Source: Pandoraea nosoerga
GTDB lineage: Bacteria; Pseudomonadota; Gammaproteobacteria; Burkholderiales; Burkholderiaceae
DNA: 64,000 nucleotides
NCBI RefSeq assembly: GCF_902459585.1
Contig: NZ_CABPSC010000009.1
Coordinates: forward strand, 124,001-188,000
Reading direction: 5' to 3'
Shown here: piece after piece, positions 1 through 9,661 of the stretch
Numbering within the stretch: position 1 is the stretch's first letter
How the letters are laid out: each line of letters opens with the position of its first letter
The notes under the pieces: model-generated
What the model was told of the DNA's origin: nothing
Seen by the model: only the letters and a program-made list of their open reading frames with translations
Databases searched by the model: none
Translations under genes and position numbers: made by a program

Positions 1-27
1 TGTTTCATGCCCTGTCCGTGGCCCCAC

Positions 28-99
28 GTTCCCTTGTTCCCTCGTTCCCTCGTTCCCTTGTTCCCTCGTTCCCTTGTTCCCTCGTCCCCTTGTTCCCGC
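28..99. repeat. 8-bp tandem repeat, about nine units
   Basis: Nine contiguous 8-bp units of the type gttccctc or gttccctt. The array begins 7 bp beyond the stop codon of the small minus-strand gene at 106-213. Units differ only at the last bases, as expected for slippage-generated satellite DNA. Any frame read through it is repetitive and I do not call it coding. Confidence 0.85.
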
Positions 100-105
100 G
101 TTTTC

Positions 106-213
106 TTAACGCAGGTGGGTCAGCAGGCTCGCGGCGCCGCCGAGGTTGATCGCCACGCCCATCAGCGTGGTCAGCGGGCGGTGGCGCAAGGCATGGTTGA
201 ACAATGCGGTCAT
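106..213 (-). CDS. Putative Fur-regulated single-pass membrane microprotein (35 aa)
   Basis: A 35-codon frame starts with ATG at 213 and ends with TAA at 106. It is preceded by a perfect AGGAGG Shine-Dalgarno five bases before the start. The product begins MTALFNHALRHRPLTTLMG. It has a basic stretch (R10, H11, R12) followed by about 20 mostly hydrophobic residues (14-33), so a single membrane segment with the N-terminus inside is plausible. A strong Fur-box match lies about 35 bp upstream, so iron-repressed expression is inferred. I do not recognise the family. It may be the first gene of an iron-uptake operon continuing past the left edge. The small size means the coding call rests on the ribosome site and promoter context. 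Confidence 0.6.
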   Translation of the reverse strand: MTALFNHALRHRPLTTLMGVAINLGGAASLLTHLR

Positions 214-247
214 CTCAGCCTCCTGTGGTGCTCGTCGAATATCACAT

Positions 248-266
248 GTAAATGATAATCAATATC
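248..266. promoter_or_regulatory. Fur box upstream of the microprotein
   Basis: The sequence gtaaatgataatcaatatc matches the 19-bp Fur consensus gataatgataatcattatc at 16 of 19 positions. A second, weaker A/T-rich half-site pattern (gagaatcaatttcaatt on the minus strand, about 274-290) adjoins it. On the minus strand a possible promoter (TTGTTA at 276-271, 17 bp, TTACAT) overlaps the box, which fits repression by Fur when iron is plentiful. Confidence 0.75.
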
Positions 267-364
267 ACTAACAAATTGAAATTGATTCTCCCGATGGCGG
301 CGATATCCCGGCTCAATGTGGGCATGCGGCAAATCTCGGCGGACCTGGGCGAACGTCGAGCATG

Positions 365-389
365 AAAAAAGCGGCCGAAGCCGCTTTTT
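365..389 (-). terminator. Rho-independent terminator after pit
   Basis: The hairpin gcggc-cgaa-gccgc is flanked by A6 on one side and T5 on the other, so it can work in both directions. It lies 43 bp beyond the pit stop codon and ends the minus-strand phosphate transport unit. Confidence 0.85.
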
Positions 390-431
390 CCTGAGTCTGA
401 GGATCGCCGGACGGTCCACCGTCCGACAGGG

Positions 432-1442
432 TTACAGGAACTGCTTGCCGACCCACCAGGCGATGGCGGCAATGAAAGCCGAAGCCGGGATCGTCAAAAT
501 CCACGCCCATACGATGTTGCCCGCCACGCCCCAGCGCACGGCCGAGAGCTTCTGCGTCGCGCCGACGCCAACGATGGCGCCCGTAATCGTGTGCGTCGTC
601 GACACCGGCACGCCGAGCCACGAGGCGAAGAACAGCGTGAAGGCACCGCCCGTCTCGGCACAGAAACCGCCCACCGGCTTGAGCTTGGTGATCTTCTGTC
701 CCATCGTGCGCACGATGCGCCAGCCGCCGAACATGGTGCCCAGACCAATGGCCAGATAGCAGCCGACGATCACCCACAGCGGCGGCTCGGCGGCCTGCTG
801 CGGCCACAGTCCGGCGGCGATCAGCAGCATCCAGATGATGCCGATGGTCTTCTGCGCGTCGTTACCGCCATGCCCGAGGCTGTACATGCCGGCCGAAACC
901 AGTTGCAGGCGGCGGAACCAGCGGTCCACGCGGGCGGGCGGCGTGCGAAAGCACAGCCACGACACCACGAGCATGAAGAACGAACCGAGCACGAAGCCGA
1001 GCAGCGGCGACACGAAAATGAAGGCCACGGTCTGCAGCAGGCCGCTCGCCACGAGCGAGCCGGTGCCCGCCTTGGCCACCGCCGCGCCGACCAGGCCGCC
1101 GATCAGCGCATGCGACGAGCTTGACGGAATACCGTAGTACCACGTGATGATGTTCCAGGCGATCGCCCCGACGAGCGCGCCGAAAATCACGTAGTGATCG
1201 ACGATCTCCGGGTGAACCGTGCCCTTGCCCACCGTCGCGGCCACTTTCAGGTGAAAGATGAACAGCGCGATGATATTGAACATGGCGGCGAAAGCCACCG
1301 CCTGGTGCGGCTTGAGCACGCCCGTCGACACCACCGTGGCGATGGAGTTGGCGGCGTCGTGAAAGCCGTTCATGAAGTCGAACAGGAGCGCCAGCGCGAC
1401 CAGCAGTCCGACCAGCCAAAGGCTGATGTGCAGCGTTGCCAT
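432..1442 (-). CDS. pit: Low-affinity inorganic phosphate transporter, Pit family
   Basis: An integral membrane phosphate permease of the PiT family, which moves phosphate (usually as a metal-phosphate complex) with protons. The 336 residues carry the duplicated PiT signature. The first copy is GFHDAANSIATVV at residues 26-38. A second GHGGNDAQKTIGI motif and a PVSTTHTITGAIVGVG segment lie in the C-terminal half. Hydrophobic segments run the full length. The gene starts 21 bp after the DUF47 partner gene at 1464-2090, the usual two-gene arrangement, and is followed by a hairpin terminator. Slightly over 330 residues is a normal short bacterial Pit. Function is confident; the exact ion coupling is not visible. 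Confidence 0.93.
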   Translation of the reverse strand: MATLHISLWLVGLLVALALLFDFMNGFHDAANSIATVVSTGVLKPHQAVAFAAMFNIIALFIFHLKVAATVGKGTVHPEIVDHYVIFGALVGAIAWNIITWYYGIPSSSSHALIGGLVGAAVAKAGTGSLVASGLLQTVAFIFVSPLLGFVLGSFFMLVVSWLCFRTPPARVDRWFRRLQLVSAGMYSLGHGGNDAQKTIGIIWMLLIAAGLWPQQAAEPPLWVIVGCYLAIGLGTMFGGWRIVRTMGQKITKLKPVGGFCAETGGAFTLFFASWLGVPVSTTHTITGAIVGVGATQKLSAVRWGVAGNIVWAWILTIPASAFIAAIAWWVGKQFL

Positions 1443-1463
1443 CGAAAATCTCCGCTCGGGCGC

Positions 1464-2090
1464 TCAGGCGTTTTCCAGCACAATGCCTTCGATGATGTTG
1501 GCAACGTCCTCGCACTTGTCGGTCACCGACTCGAGCAATTCCGACACGGCCTTCTGCTTGATGAGTTCCTTCACGTCGGCCTCTTCGCGGAACAGCTTGG
1601 AGAGCGAGGCGCGCAGCAGACGGTCGGCTTCCGACTCGAGTCCGTCGATCTCTTCGCACAGTTTGAGGATCTCGCGCGCCCGGTCCATGTCACCCAGCAG
1701 CGCCACGGTGCTTTGCACGCGCTCGCAGCACTTCACGCAGATCTCGCCGAGCGTGCGGGCCTCGGCCGGCACGCGCTTGATGTCGTACATCCAGACGGCC
1801 GTGGCGACGTCTTCCATCAGGTCCAGGATGTCGTCCATCGTGCTGATCAACTTGTGGATCTCGTCGCGATCGAACGGCGTGATGAACGTCTTGTGCATCA
1901 GGTCGATGGTCTCGTGCGTGATGCGATCCGCTTTCTTCTCGTTGTTCTGCACGGCGACGGTGCGTGCCTCGGCATTGGGCAGATCGTTGAGCATGGCAGA
2001 CAGCTCGCGACTGCCGGCAACCATGCATGCCGCATGCTGGTTGAACAGCTCAAAGAACTTGCCCTCGGTGGGCATGAAGCGACCGAACAT
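1464..2090 (-). CDS. DUF47 / PhoU-like Pit accessory protein
   Basis: A 208-residue cytoplasmic helical protein of the DUF47 family (PhoU-like), almost always encoded directly before a pit gene and thought to control the transporter. I place the start at the ATG at 2090 (MFGRFMPTEGKFFELF), the usual N-terminus of the family; a longer in-frame extension to 2141 has no family-like sequence. A GGAG motif lies 10 bases before the start. The sequence shows the expected acidic, heptad-like helices and the conserved D/E-x-x-H-K-L pattern (RDEIHKLISTMDDILDLMED). It is probably co-transcribed with pit, 21 bp downstream. Confidence 0.9.
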   Translation of the reverse strand: MFGRFMPTEGKFFELFNQHAACMVAGSRELSAMLNDLPNAEARTVAVQNNEKKADRITHETIDLMHKTFITPFDRDEIHKLISTMDDILDLMEDVATAVWMYDIKRVPAEARTLGEICVKCCERVQSTVALLGDMDRAREILKLCEEIDGLESEADRLLRASLSKLFREEADVKELIKQKAVSELLESVTDKCEDVANIIEGIVLENA

Positions 2091-2202
2091 TATTGGAAAA
2101 CTCCGGGTATTGAGGGGGACGGGTCGACACAAAAACGTCACATTCTACCCTGTGCGGGCGTGCGCCGCCGCACGCCGATGGGCACAGGCAAAAATTTGCG
2201 TA

Positions 2203-3570
2203 TCAGTACTGCGGACCGGCCAGATTGTCGAACTTCGTATAGGCCCCGATGAACGCCAGACGCACGTGACCGATCGGACCGTTACGCTGCTTCGCGATAA
2301 TGATCTCGGCCGTGCCCTTGTCGGGCGTATCGGGGTTGTAGACTTCGTCGCGATAGATGAACAGGATGATGTCGGCATCCTGTTCGATAGCGCCCGATTC
2401 GCGCAAGTCTGACATCACGGGGCGCTTGTTCGGACGCTGCTCCAGACTGCGGTTGAGCTGCGAAAGCGCAATGACCGGCACGTTCAGCTCTTTGGCGAGG
2501 CCCTTGAGCGAACGCGAGATTTCGGAAATCTCGGTCGCGCGGTTCTCGCCCCCGCCCGAGCCGCTCATGAGCTGCAGGTAATCGATGATGATCAGCCCCA
2601 GCTTGCCGCACTGGCGCGCCAGGCGGCGAGCCCGTGCGCGCAGCTCCATCGGGTTGAGCGCAGGCGTCTCGTCGACGAACAACTGCGTCTCGTTCATCTT
2701 CTGCATCGCATGCGTGAGCTTCGGCCAGTCTTCGTCGATCAGCTTGCCCGTGCGCAGGCGATGCTGATCCAGACGCCCGACCGAGCCCAGCATACGCATG
2801 GCCAGCTGCGTGCCCGGCATTTCCATCGAAAACACGGCGACGGGCAGCCCCTCTTCCACGGCGATGTGCTCGCCGATGTTCATCGAGAAGGTCGTTTTGC
2901 CCATCGACGGGCGGCCCGCCACGATGATCAGATCGCCGCCATTGAAGCCCGAGGTCATGCGATCGAGATCGACGAAGCCGGTCGGAATGCCGGTGATGTC
3001 GCTGCCGCCCTCGCGGTGATAGAGTTCGTCGATGCGCTCGACCACCTGCGTGAGCAGCGGCTGGAGTTCGAGAAAGCCGCTCGAGCTACGCGAGCCTTCC
3101 TCGGCGATCGCGAAGACCTTGGCCTCGGCCTCGTCGAGCATCTGGCGCACTTCCTTGCCCTGCGGATTGAAGGCGTCGGAGGCGATCTCGTCGGCTACCG
3201 TGACAAGCTTGCGCAGCACCGCACGGTCGCGCACGATCTCGGCGTAACGGCGAATGTTGGCCGCGCTCGGCGTGTTCTGCGCCAGCGCGTTGAGATAGGC
3301 GAGTCCGCCCACCTCTTCGCCCTTGCCGGCGCTCGACAGCGATTCGAAGACGGTAATGACGTCCGCGGGACGATCGGAGGAAATCAGGCGACCGATGTGC
3401 TGGTAGATCAGCCGGTGGTCGTAGCGGTAGAAGTCCGACTCGGACACGAAGTCGCCAATACGATCCCAGGCGCTGTTATCGAGCAGCAGCCCGCCGAGCA
3501 CGGACTGCTCCGCCTCGATGGAGTGCGGCGGCACTTTTAGCGAATCGAGCTGGGGATCGGGCGCGTTCAT
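2203..3570 (-). CDS. dnaB: Replicative DNA helicase DnaB
   Basis: The hexameric 5'-3' helicase of the replication fork, loaded by DnaC/DnaA-type factors and contacted by DnaG primase. The N-terminal DnaB domain (about residues 12-115) precedes the RecA-like motor with Walker A GRPSMGKTT at 219-227. Downstream are Walker B LIIIDYLQLM and the arginine-finger region near the C-terminus. The 455-residue length is normal. I chose ATG 3570 (MNAPDPQLDS), which matches the family start; an in-frame ATG at 3579 lies inside an apparent TATAAT element. It has its own promoter because a terminator (3805-3845) separates it from rplI. Confidence 0.95.
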   Translation of the reverse strand: MNAPDPQLDSLKVPPHSIEAEQSVLGGLLLDNSAWDRIGDFVSESDFYRYDHRLIYQHIGRLISSDRPADVITVFESLSSAGKGEEVGGLAYLNALAQNTPSAANIRRYAEIVRDRAVLRKLVTVADEIASDAFNPQGKEVRQMLDEAEAKVFAIAEEGSRSSSGFLELQPLLTQVVERIDELYHREGGSDITGIPTGFVDLDRMTSGFNGGDLIIVAGRPSMGKTTFSMNIGEHIAVEEGLPVAVFSMEMPGTQLAMRMLGSVGRLDQHRLRTGKLIDEDWPKLTHAMQKMNETQLFVDETPALNPMELRARARRLARQCGKLGLIIIDYLQLMSGSGGGENRATEISEISRSLKGLAKELNVPVIALSQLNRSLEQRPNKRPVMSDLRESGAIEQDADIILFIYRDEVYNPDTPDKGTAEIIIAKQRNGPIGHVRLAFIGAYTKFDNLAGPQY

Positions 3571-3577
3571 GCCGGGC

Positions 3578-3583
3578 ATTATA
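3578..3583 (-). promoter_or_regulatory. Candidate -10 element for dnaB
   Basis: A perfect TATAAT hexamer on the minus strand ends 7 bp before the dnaB ATG at 3570. If used, transcription would start at or next to the ATG. The matching -35 is poor (TTCGGA, 18-bp spacing). I found nothing else notable in 3571-3876 apart from the rplI terminator. Confidence 0.5.
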
Positions 3584-3804
3584 CCGTTCCCGCGATCGCG
3601 GTCCGAACCGGCATATTCCCGCTTGCGAGACGATTTTTCCGAACGTGGTTTGCTCAGTAGTTTCCCTGGAGGCAACATAAGGCGGAGCTATCGAACGAGA
3701 CTAACGTGGGACGGCGCGCAACCGGGAGGCGGTCGGCGTTGATCAGTGTAATCCGTGCTTGCGTGACAAGCTGCCGCATCGGAAGGCTTTGAGACAGGCA
3801 GACA

Positions 3805-3845
3805 TAAAAAAACGGAAGCCGGTAGACCCGACTTCCGTCCTTTTT
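3805..3845 (-). terminator. Terminator of the rpsF-priB-rpsR-rplI operon
   Basis: The arms cggaag and cttccg enclose a GC-rich loop and are flanked by A7 and T5 tracts. The structure lies about 30 bp after the rplI stop. It ends the ribosomal-protein operon before dnaB. Confidence 0.85.
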
Positions 3846-3876
3846 ATTCGCGTCGGGAAGCTGACGCGGATGCGAC

Positions 3877-4329
3877 TTAGGCGTGCTCGCCCAGCACCGA
3901 CACGTTCACGTCGACGACGACGTCCGTGTGCAGGGCCACTTGGACCGGGAAGTCGCCCACGGTCTTGAGCGGACCGTTCGGCAGGCGCACCTGCATCTTC
4001 TCGATCTTGAAACCTTGGCCGTTCAGGGCTTCGGCGATGTCGTAGTTGGTGACCGAACCGAACAGACGGCCGTCGACACCGGCCTTCTGCGAGATCTGAA
4101 CGGTCAGGCCAGCCAGCTTTTCGCCTTCGGCTTGCGCGGCAGCCAGCTTCTCGGCGGCAGCCTTTTCCAGCTCGGCGCGGCGAACTTCGAATTCGGCGAT
4201 GGCGTCCTTGGTGGCACGGCGAGCCAGCTTGGTCGGGATCAGGTAGTTACGTGCGAAACCGTCCTTGACCTTCACGATGTCGCCCAGGTTACCCAGATTG
4301 ACGACCTTTTCCAGCAGAATCACTTGCAT
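3877..4329 (-). CDS. rplI: 50S ribosomal protein L9
   Basis: Ribosomal protein L9 binds 23S rRNA near the L1 stalk and spans two globular domains joined by a long helix. The 150 residues begin with the diagnostic N-domain sequence ([19 protein letters not shown]), followed by a charged alanine-rich helix at about residues 45-75 and a C-terminal domain. AAGGAG lies 8 bases before the ATG. It is the last gene of the rpsF-priB-rpsR-rplI operon, 27 bp after rpsR. Confidence 0.97.
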   Translation of the reverse strand: MQVILLEKVVNLGNLGDIVKVKDGFARNYLIPTKLARRATKDAIAEFEVRRAELEKAAAEKLAAAQAEGEKLAGLTVQISQKAGVDGRLFGSVTNYDIAEALNGQGFKIEKMQVRLPNGPLKTVGDFPVQVALHTDVVVDVNVSVLGEHA

Positions 4330-4356
4330 TATCTATTCTCCTTCGTCGACCGGCGA

Positions 4357-4638
4357 TTAAGCACCGTGCAGATCGGTGTACGGCAGCAGCGCCAGGAAAC
4401 GCGCGCGCTTGATGGCCGTATCGAGCTGGCGCTGGTAGTGCGCCTTCGTGCCCGTCAGACGAGCGGGGGTGATCTTGCCGTTGTCGCCGATGAAGTCCTT
4501 CAGCGTTTCGACATCCTTGTAATCGATCTGCTCGACACCGGCAACGGTGAAGCGGCAGAACTTCTTGCGCTTGAACAGCGGGTTCTGCTGTTGACGGCGA
4601 CGATCAAACTTCTTGTTTTTACCGTTAGGACGCGGCAT
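4357..4638 (-). CDS. rpsR: 30S ribosomal protein S18
   Basis: S18 is a small-subunit protein that pairs with S6 on the platform. I place the start at ATG 4638 ([14 protein letters not shown], 93 residues); a TTG three codons upstream is less likely because AAGGA sits 9 bases before the ATG. The conserved core is present ([19 protein letters not shown], then [19 protein letters not shown]). The start lies 2 bp after the priB stop, so the two are tightly linked. Confidence 0.96.
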   Translation of the reverse strand: MPRPNGKNKKFDRRRQQQNPLFKRKKFCRFTVAGVEQIDYKDVETLKDFIGDNGKITPARLTGTKAHYQRQLDTAIKRARFLALLPYTDLHGA

Positions 4639-4640
4639 GT

Positions 4641-4943
4641 TCAACAATCCTTTTCAAATTCTTGCAATGCTGTGATGTGAAACACCAGGGTGCGGCTATT
4701 GCGATGCTTCTTGGCCAGGAATCCCGCCCACTGGGCCGGTCTCCCGAGTCCCAGCGCCGTGACCTTGGCACTGATGGGACCGATCGCAACCGCCGGTATC
4801 GAGAACTCGGTCTGACGGGGTACGCCCGCCTCTTCGACTGTTCCCTCGTGCGTCAGCGTGACATCGATCACGGGAAGTCCGGCCGGGGTATAGCGCAGCG
4901 TGCCGATTTCGGCGATGCTGGCCTCGAGCCGCAAGCGATTCAC
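4641..4943 (-). CDS. priB: Primosomal replication protein N (PriB)
   Basis: PriB is a small OB-fold single-stranded-DNA-binding protein that helps PriA reload DnaB at stalled forks. The 100-residue product starts with GTG at 4943 ([20 protein letters not shown]) and keeps the OB-fold pattern of the family. Its position between rpsF and rpsR is the standard location. Together with dnaB nearby it makes a replication-translation cluster. Confidence 0.93.
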   Translation of the reverse strand: MNRLRLEASIAEIGTLRYTPAGLPVIDVTLTHEGTVEEAGVPRQTEFSIPAVAIGPISAKVTALGLGRPAQWAGFLAKKHRNSRTLVFHITALQEFEKDC

Positions 4944-4989
4944 GTGGTCGACGTATCCGTTGACACCCTGATGCGTTCCGGTGCGCGAC

Positions 4990-5367
4990 TTACGAAGCGG
5001 CGGCTTCGGTGGCGGGCGTCGCGGCAGCCTTCTTGGCTTCTTCGCGGGCCACTTCCTTCATCATCGGCGACGGGGCCGTCTCGGCCTTCTTCATGCGGAC
5101 CACCAGGTGGCGCAGCACGGCGTCGTTGAACTTGAAGGCGTGCTCGAGTTCGTCCAGGGTTTCCTGGTCGCACTCGATGTTCATGCACACGTAGTGAGCC
5201 TTGGCCAGCTTCTCGATCATGTAGGCCAGTTGACGGCGGCCCCAGTCTTCGACGCGATGGATCTGGCCAGCCTTGGCCGTCACCATGCCCTTGTAGCGCT
5301 CGATCATCGCAGGCACTTGCTCGCTTTGATCGGGGTGAACGATGAATACGATTTCGTAATGACGCAT
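4990..5367 (-). CDS. rpsF: 30S ribosomal protein S6
   Basis: S6 is a small-subunit platform protein and partner of S18. The first residues [18 protein letters not shown] are diagnostic, and the ferredoxin-like fold region ends at about residue 98, followed by an alanine/glutamate-rich tail. AAGGAG sits 5 bases before the ATG. First gene of the operon, with a promoter at 5434-5462. In other bacteria the S6:S18 pair regulates its own leader; I could not identify such a structure here. Confidence 0.97.
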   Translation of the reverse strand: MRHYEIVFIVHPDQSEQVPAMIERYKGMVTAKAGQIHRVEDWGRRQLAYMIEKLAKAHYVCMNIECDQETLDELEHAFKFNDAVLRHLVVRMKKAETAPSPMMKEVAREEAKKAAATPATEAAAS

Positions 5368-5433
5368 GTGAGCTCCTTATGGACAAAGCTGCCTGGGCGT
5401 CAGAACCAGTGCAGCAAGGTTGCAGAACCCGCG

Positions 5434-5462
5434 ATTCTAGCGGATTTCATGTCGATCATCAA
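5434..5462 (-). promoter_or_regulatory. Sigma-70 promoter of the rpsF operon
   Basis: On the minus strand TTGATG (5462-5457) and TAGAAT (5439-5434) are separated by exactly 17 bp. They lie about 67 bp upstream of the rpsF ATG, giving a leader of about 60 nt. Confidence 0.7.
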
Positions 5463-5504
5463 CTCCCGCCCTATCGGTGCCAGCGTGCACGGCCGGCCGG
5501 CGGC

Positions 5505-5534
5505 CTTGCCCCCTCTTGCCCCCTCTTGTCCCGT
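5505..5534. repeat. 10-bp tandem repeat, three units
   Basis: Three units of cttgccccct, the last degenerate, lie 18-47 bp beyond the stop codon of the LysR gene at 5552-6463. It is one of several arrays next to stop codons in this window. Confidence 0.7.
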
Positions 5535-5551
5535 GGCTTCCCGCCCGCCCC

Positions 5552-6463
5552 TCAGGCGTTCTCCAGCCAGTAGTTCGGGCGCGCGTAGATCTGGCGCAGC
5601 TGCTCGATGAAAAGCCGCACGCGCGCCGGCTGGAAGCGTTGCTGCGGGTACACGGCGAGGATGTCGTAGTCGGGCAGCGCGTACTCGTCGAGCACCGTTT
5701 CGAGCTCGCCGGAGAGCAGCTCGCGCTGGATTTCCCACGTTGAGCGCCACCCCAGCCCGAGCCCTTCGAGCGCCCAGCGGTGCAGCAGCTCGCCGTCGTT
5801 GCAGTCGAGATTGCCAGCTACGCGGATCGTCACGAGCTTGCCCTGACGCTTGAAGTACCAGCCGCGCTGCTGGCCGCCCTGCAGGTTGAACGCCAGGCAA
5901 TTGTGCCTGGCGAGGTCTTCCAGCGTCCTGGGACGGCCGTGGCGGGCGAAGTATGCGGGCGTGCCGCACACCACGCGCCGGTTCTGGGCGAGCTTCACGG
6001 CGACGAAGTTCGGATCGACCGAGCCGCCGATGCGAATGCCCATGTCGTAGCCCTCGCGCACGATGTCGACCACACGATCGGTGAGATTGAACGAGATCTG
6101 CACGTCCGGGTGCTGGCGCAGGAAGGCGGGCGCGTGCGGCGCCACATGCTTGCGGCCGAATGCCGCCGGCGCTGACACGATCAGGTGCCCCGACACCGCG
6201 TGACGTCCCGCGCTGATCTCGTTTTCCGCCATCTCCCAGTCGCCCAGCAACTGCTTGCACCGCTCCAGGAAAGCGCCGCCCTCCTCCGAGAGCGCCAGGC
6301 GGCGCGTCGAGCGGTACATGAGCTTGATGCCGAGCCGCTTTTCGAGAGCGTCGATGCGCCGCCCGAGGATCACCGGCGACACGCCCTCCTTGAGCGCGGC
6401 GGCGGCCAGACTGCCCGCTTCCGCGACCTGCACGAAGGTTTCGATCTGCTTGTAACGGTCCAT
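5552..6463 (-). CDS. LysR-family regulator, probable regulator of the gcl operon
   Basis: A 303-residue LysR-type transcription factor. The N-terminal winged helix-turn-helix covers about residues 3-62 (RYKQIETFVQVAEAGSLAAAA... IDALEKRLGIKLMYRSTRRL). The C-terminal substrate-binding fold contains the frequent GYDMGIRIGGSVDPNFVAVKL pattern, a feature of the AaeR/DsdC-like group. GGAGA precedes the ATG at 6463. It is divergent from gcl with 135 bp between the starts, so control of gcl-hyi-glxR is the natural guess. The inducer cannot be read from sequence. Confidence 0.9.
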   Translation of the reverse strand: MDRYKQIETFVQVAEAGSLAAAALKEGVSPVILGRRIDALEKRLGIKLMYRSTRRLALSEEGGAFLERCKQLLGDWEMAENEISAGRHAVSGHLIVSAPAAFGRKHVAPHAPAFLRQHPDVQISFNLTDRVVDIVREGYDMGIRIGGSVDPNFVAVKLAQNRRVVCGTPAYFARHGRPRTLEDLARHNCLAFNLQGGQQRGWYFKRQGKLVTIRVAGNLDCNDGELLHRWALEGLGLGWRSTWEIQRELLSGELETVLDEYALPDYDILAVYPQQRFQPARVRLFIEQLRQIYARPNYWLENA

Positions 6464-6598
6464 CGCGTCTCCATTCGATACTTTTTGTTCTTAAAAAAAC
6501 GATCTTTTGTGATCTTATCAAACAAATCGTACCGGCTTACAGTTGGCTCCAACGTCCATATCCCAACATAGCTACCCATTACCCATTGGAGGAGTCAC
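6464..6598. promoter_or_regulatory. Divergent promoter region between lysR and gcl
   Basis: An AT-rich patch (about 6480-6530) stands out from the GC-rich surroundings. It carries two copies of gatctt 12 bp apart, around 6501 and 6513, and several T-N11-A spacings typical of LysR sites. A strong ribosome site (ggaggag) sits just before the gcl ATG. No single operator is certain. Confidence 0.5.
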
Positions 6599-8365
<1,767 letters not shown>

Positions 8366-8387
8366 GCGCGGCACCCGCGAGACCGGT

Positions 8388-8456
8388 TTGCGGGGCGTGT
8401 GCGTCCCCTCCGGCTGCGACTAGACCCCGTGACCGGCCAAAGTTCGCGCCCCGCAA
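8388..8456. repeat. Inverted repeat between gcl and hyi
   Basis: Perfect 10-bp arms ttgcggggcg (8388-8397) and cgccccgcaa (8447-8456) are separated by 49 nt. They lie 22 bp after the gcl stop and about 100 bp before the hyi start. No T-tract follows, so mRNA processing or stabilisation is more likely than termination. Confidence 0.55.
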
Positions 8457-8554
8457 TCCTTGCAAGACCCCGAGACGCTTTGCAGCACGCCGTCTCACCC
8501 TGCTTCGAAATCGTCGAAACCACCCCCCTAAAAAAAGAGAGAGGAGTCAGTGCA

Positions 8555-9346
8555 ATGCCGAAATTTGCCGCCAACCTGACCATGCTGTTCAACGAGGTGC
8601 CGTTCCTCGACCGCTTCAAGGCGGCCGCCGCAGCCGGCTTTCGCGGCGTGGAATTCCTGTTCCCATACGCGTTCCATCGCGACCAGATCGCGGACAAGCT
8701 CAACCAGTACCAGCTCGACCTCGTGCTGCACAACCTGCCGGCGGGCAACTGGGATGCCGGCGAGCGCGGCATCGCGATCTTCCCCAACCGTGTCGCCGAA
8801 TTCCGCGACGGCGTTGGCGAAGCGATCACCTATGCCAAGGCACTCGGCGTGAAGCAGCTCAATTGCCTCGTGGGCAAGCAAGGTGCGGATCTGTCGACGC
8901 AGGCCGCACGCGAGACGCTCGTGGGCAACCTGCGCTTCGCCGCCGATGCGCTCAAGGCCGAAGGCATTCGCCTGCTCGTCGAGCCCATCAACACATACGA
9001 CATTCCCGGCTTCTTCGTGAATCGCACGAAGCAGGCGCTGGAGATCTTCGACGAGGTCGGCTCGGACAACCTGTTCCTGCAGTACGACATCTATCACATG
9101 CAACGCATGGAAGGCGAGCTCGCCAAGACCCTCGAGACGAATCTGGCGCGCATCGCCCACGTGCAGCTCGCGGACAACCCGGGCCGCAACGAGCCGGGCA
9201 CGGGCGAGATCAACTACGCCTACCTGTTCGCGTTCCTCGATCGCATCGGCTACGGCGGCTGGATCGGCTGCGAGTACAAACCCGCGACCACCACGACCGA
9301 GGGCCTGGGCTGGTTCAAGGCCGCGGGCCTGCGTGAAGCGGCCTGA
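8555..9346 (+). CDS. hyi: Hydroxypyruvate isomerase
   Basis: A TIM-barrel isomerase that interconverts hydroxypyruvate and tartronate semialdehyde, feeding or relieving the Gcl product. The 263-residue protein (ATG 8555, MPKFAANLTMLFNEVPF, GAGGAG upstream) has the xylose-isomerase-like barrel. Metal-site segments include LLVEPINTYDIPGF, YDIYHMQRMEG and HVQLADNPGRNEPGTGEINY. It sits between gcl and glxR. The stop codon lies inside the first unit of a 15-bp tandem repeat. Confidence 0.94.
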   Translation: MPKFAANLTMLFNEVPFLDRFKAAAAAGFRGVEFLFPYAFHRDQIADKLNQYQLDLVLHNLPAGNWDAGERGIAIFPNRVAEFRDGVGEAITYAKALGVKQLNCLVGKQGADLSTQAARETLVGNLRFAADALKAEGIRLLVEPINTYDIPGFFVNRTKQALEIFDEVGSDNLFLQYDIYHMQRMEGELAKTLETNLARIAHVQLADNPGRNEPGTGEINYAYLFAFLDRIGYGGWIGCEYKPATTTTEGLGWFKAAGLREAA

Positions 9347-9397
9347 ATCTTAGCGGCCTGAGTCCAAGCGACCTGAGTCCAAGCGGCCCGAGTCTCT
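9338..9397. repeat. 15-bp tandem repeat spanning the hyi stop codon
   Basis: Four 15-bp units related to gcggcctgagtccaa. The first unit contains the hyi TGA at 9344-9346, so each further unit repeats a copy of the gene's end. In the rest of 9347-9661 I see only GC-rich sequence and the glxR ribosome site (aaggag); no gene. Confidence 0.8.
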
Positions 9398-9661
9398 CGG
9401 GCCACGGCGGACACAGGCCTGCGCACACGCAGGACCCGCGCGTCGCTCCCCCTAGCGACAGGCAGCAAGACATGACGGCGTGCGCGCGCAGGACGGCACG
9501 CCGGCCGACGGTGTTTCGACGAGGAGGGCCCCGCCGGCCGCATGCAGGGGGCATGCGGCCGGAGCACGGGGACGATGGCGACAGTCGTGTCGCCGCCCTG
9601 CCCGGTTCGCGACATCGCCGGCACACCCCAACATCAAACTTTGGCAACAAGGAGTCTCGAA

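Noticed and set aside
7-255. Plus-strand frame through the 8-bp repeat at the left edge
   Set aside because: Its first half is the tandem repeat translated (repeating Phe-Pro-Arg-Ser), and it is antisense to the microprotein, which has a far better ribosome site and promoter.
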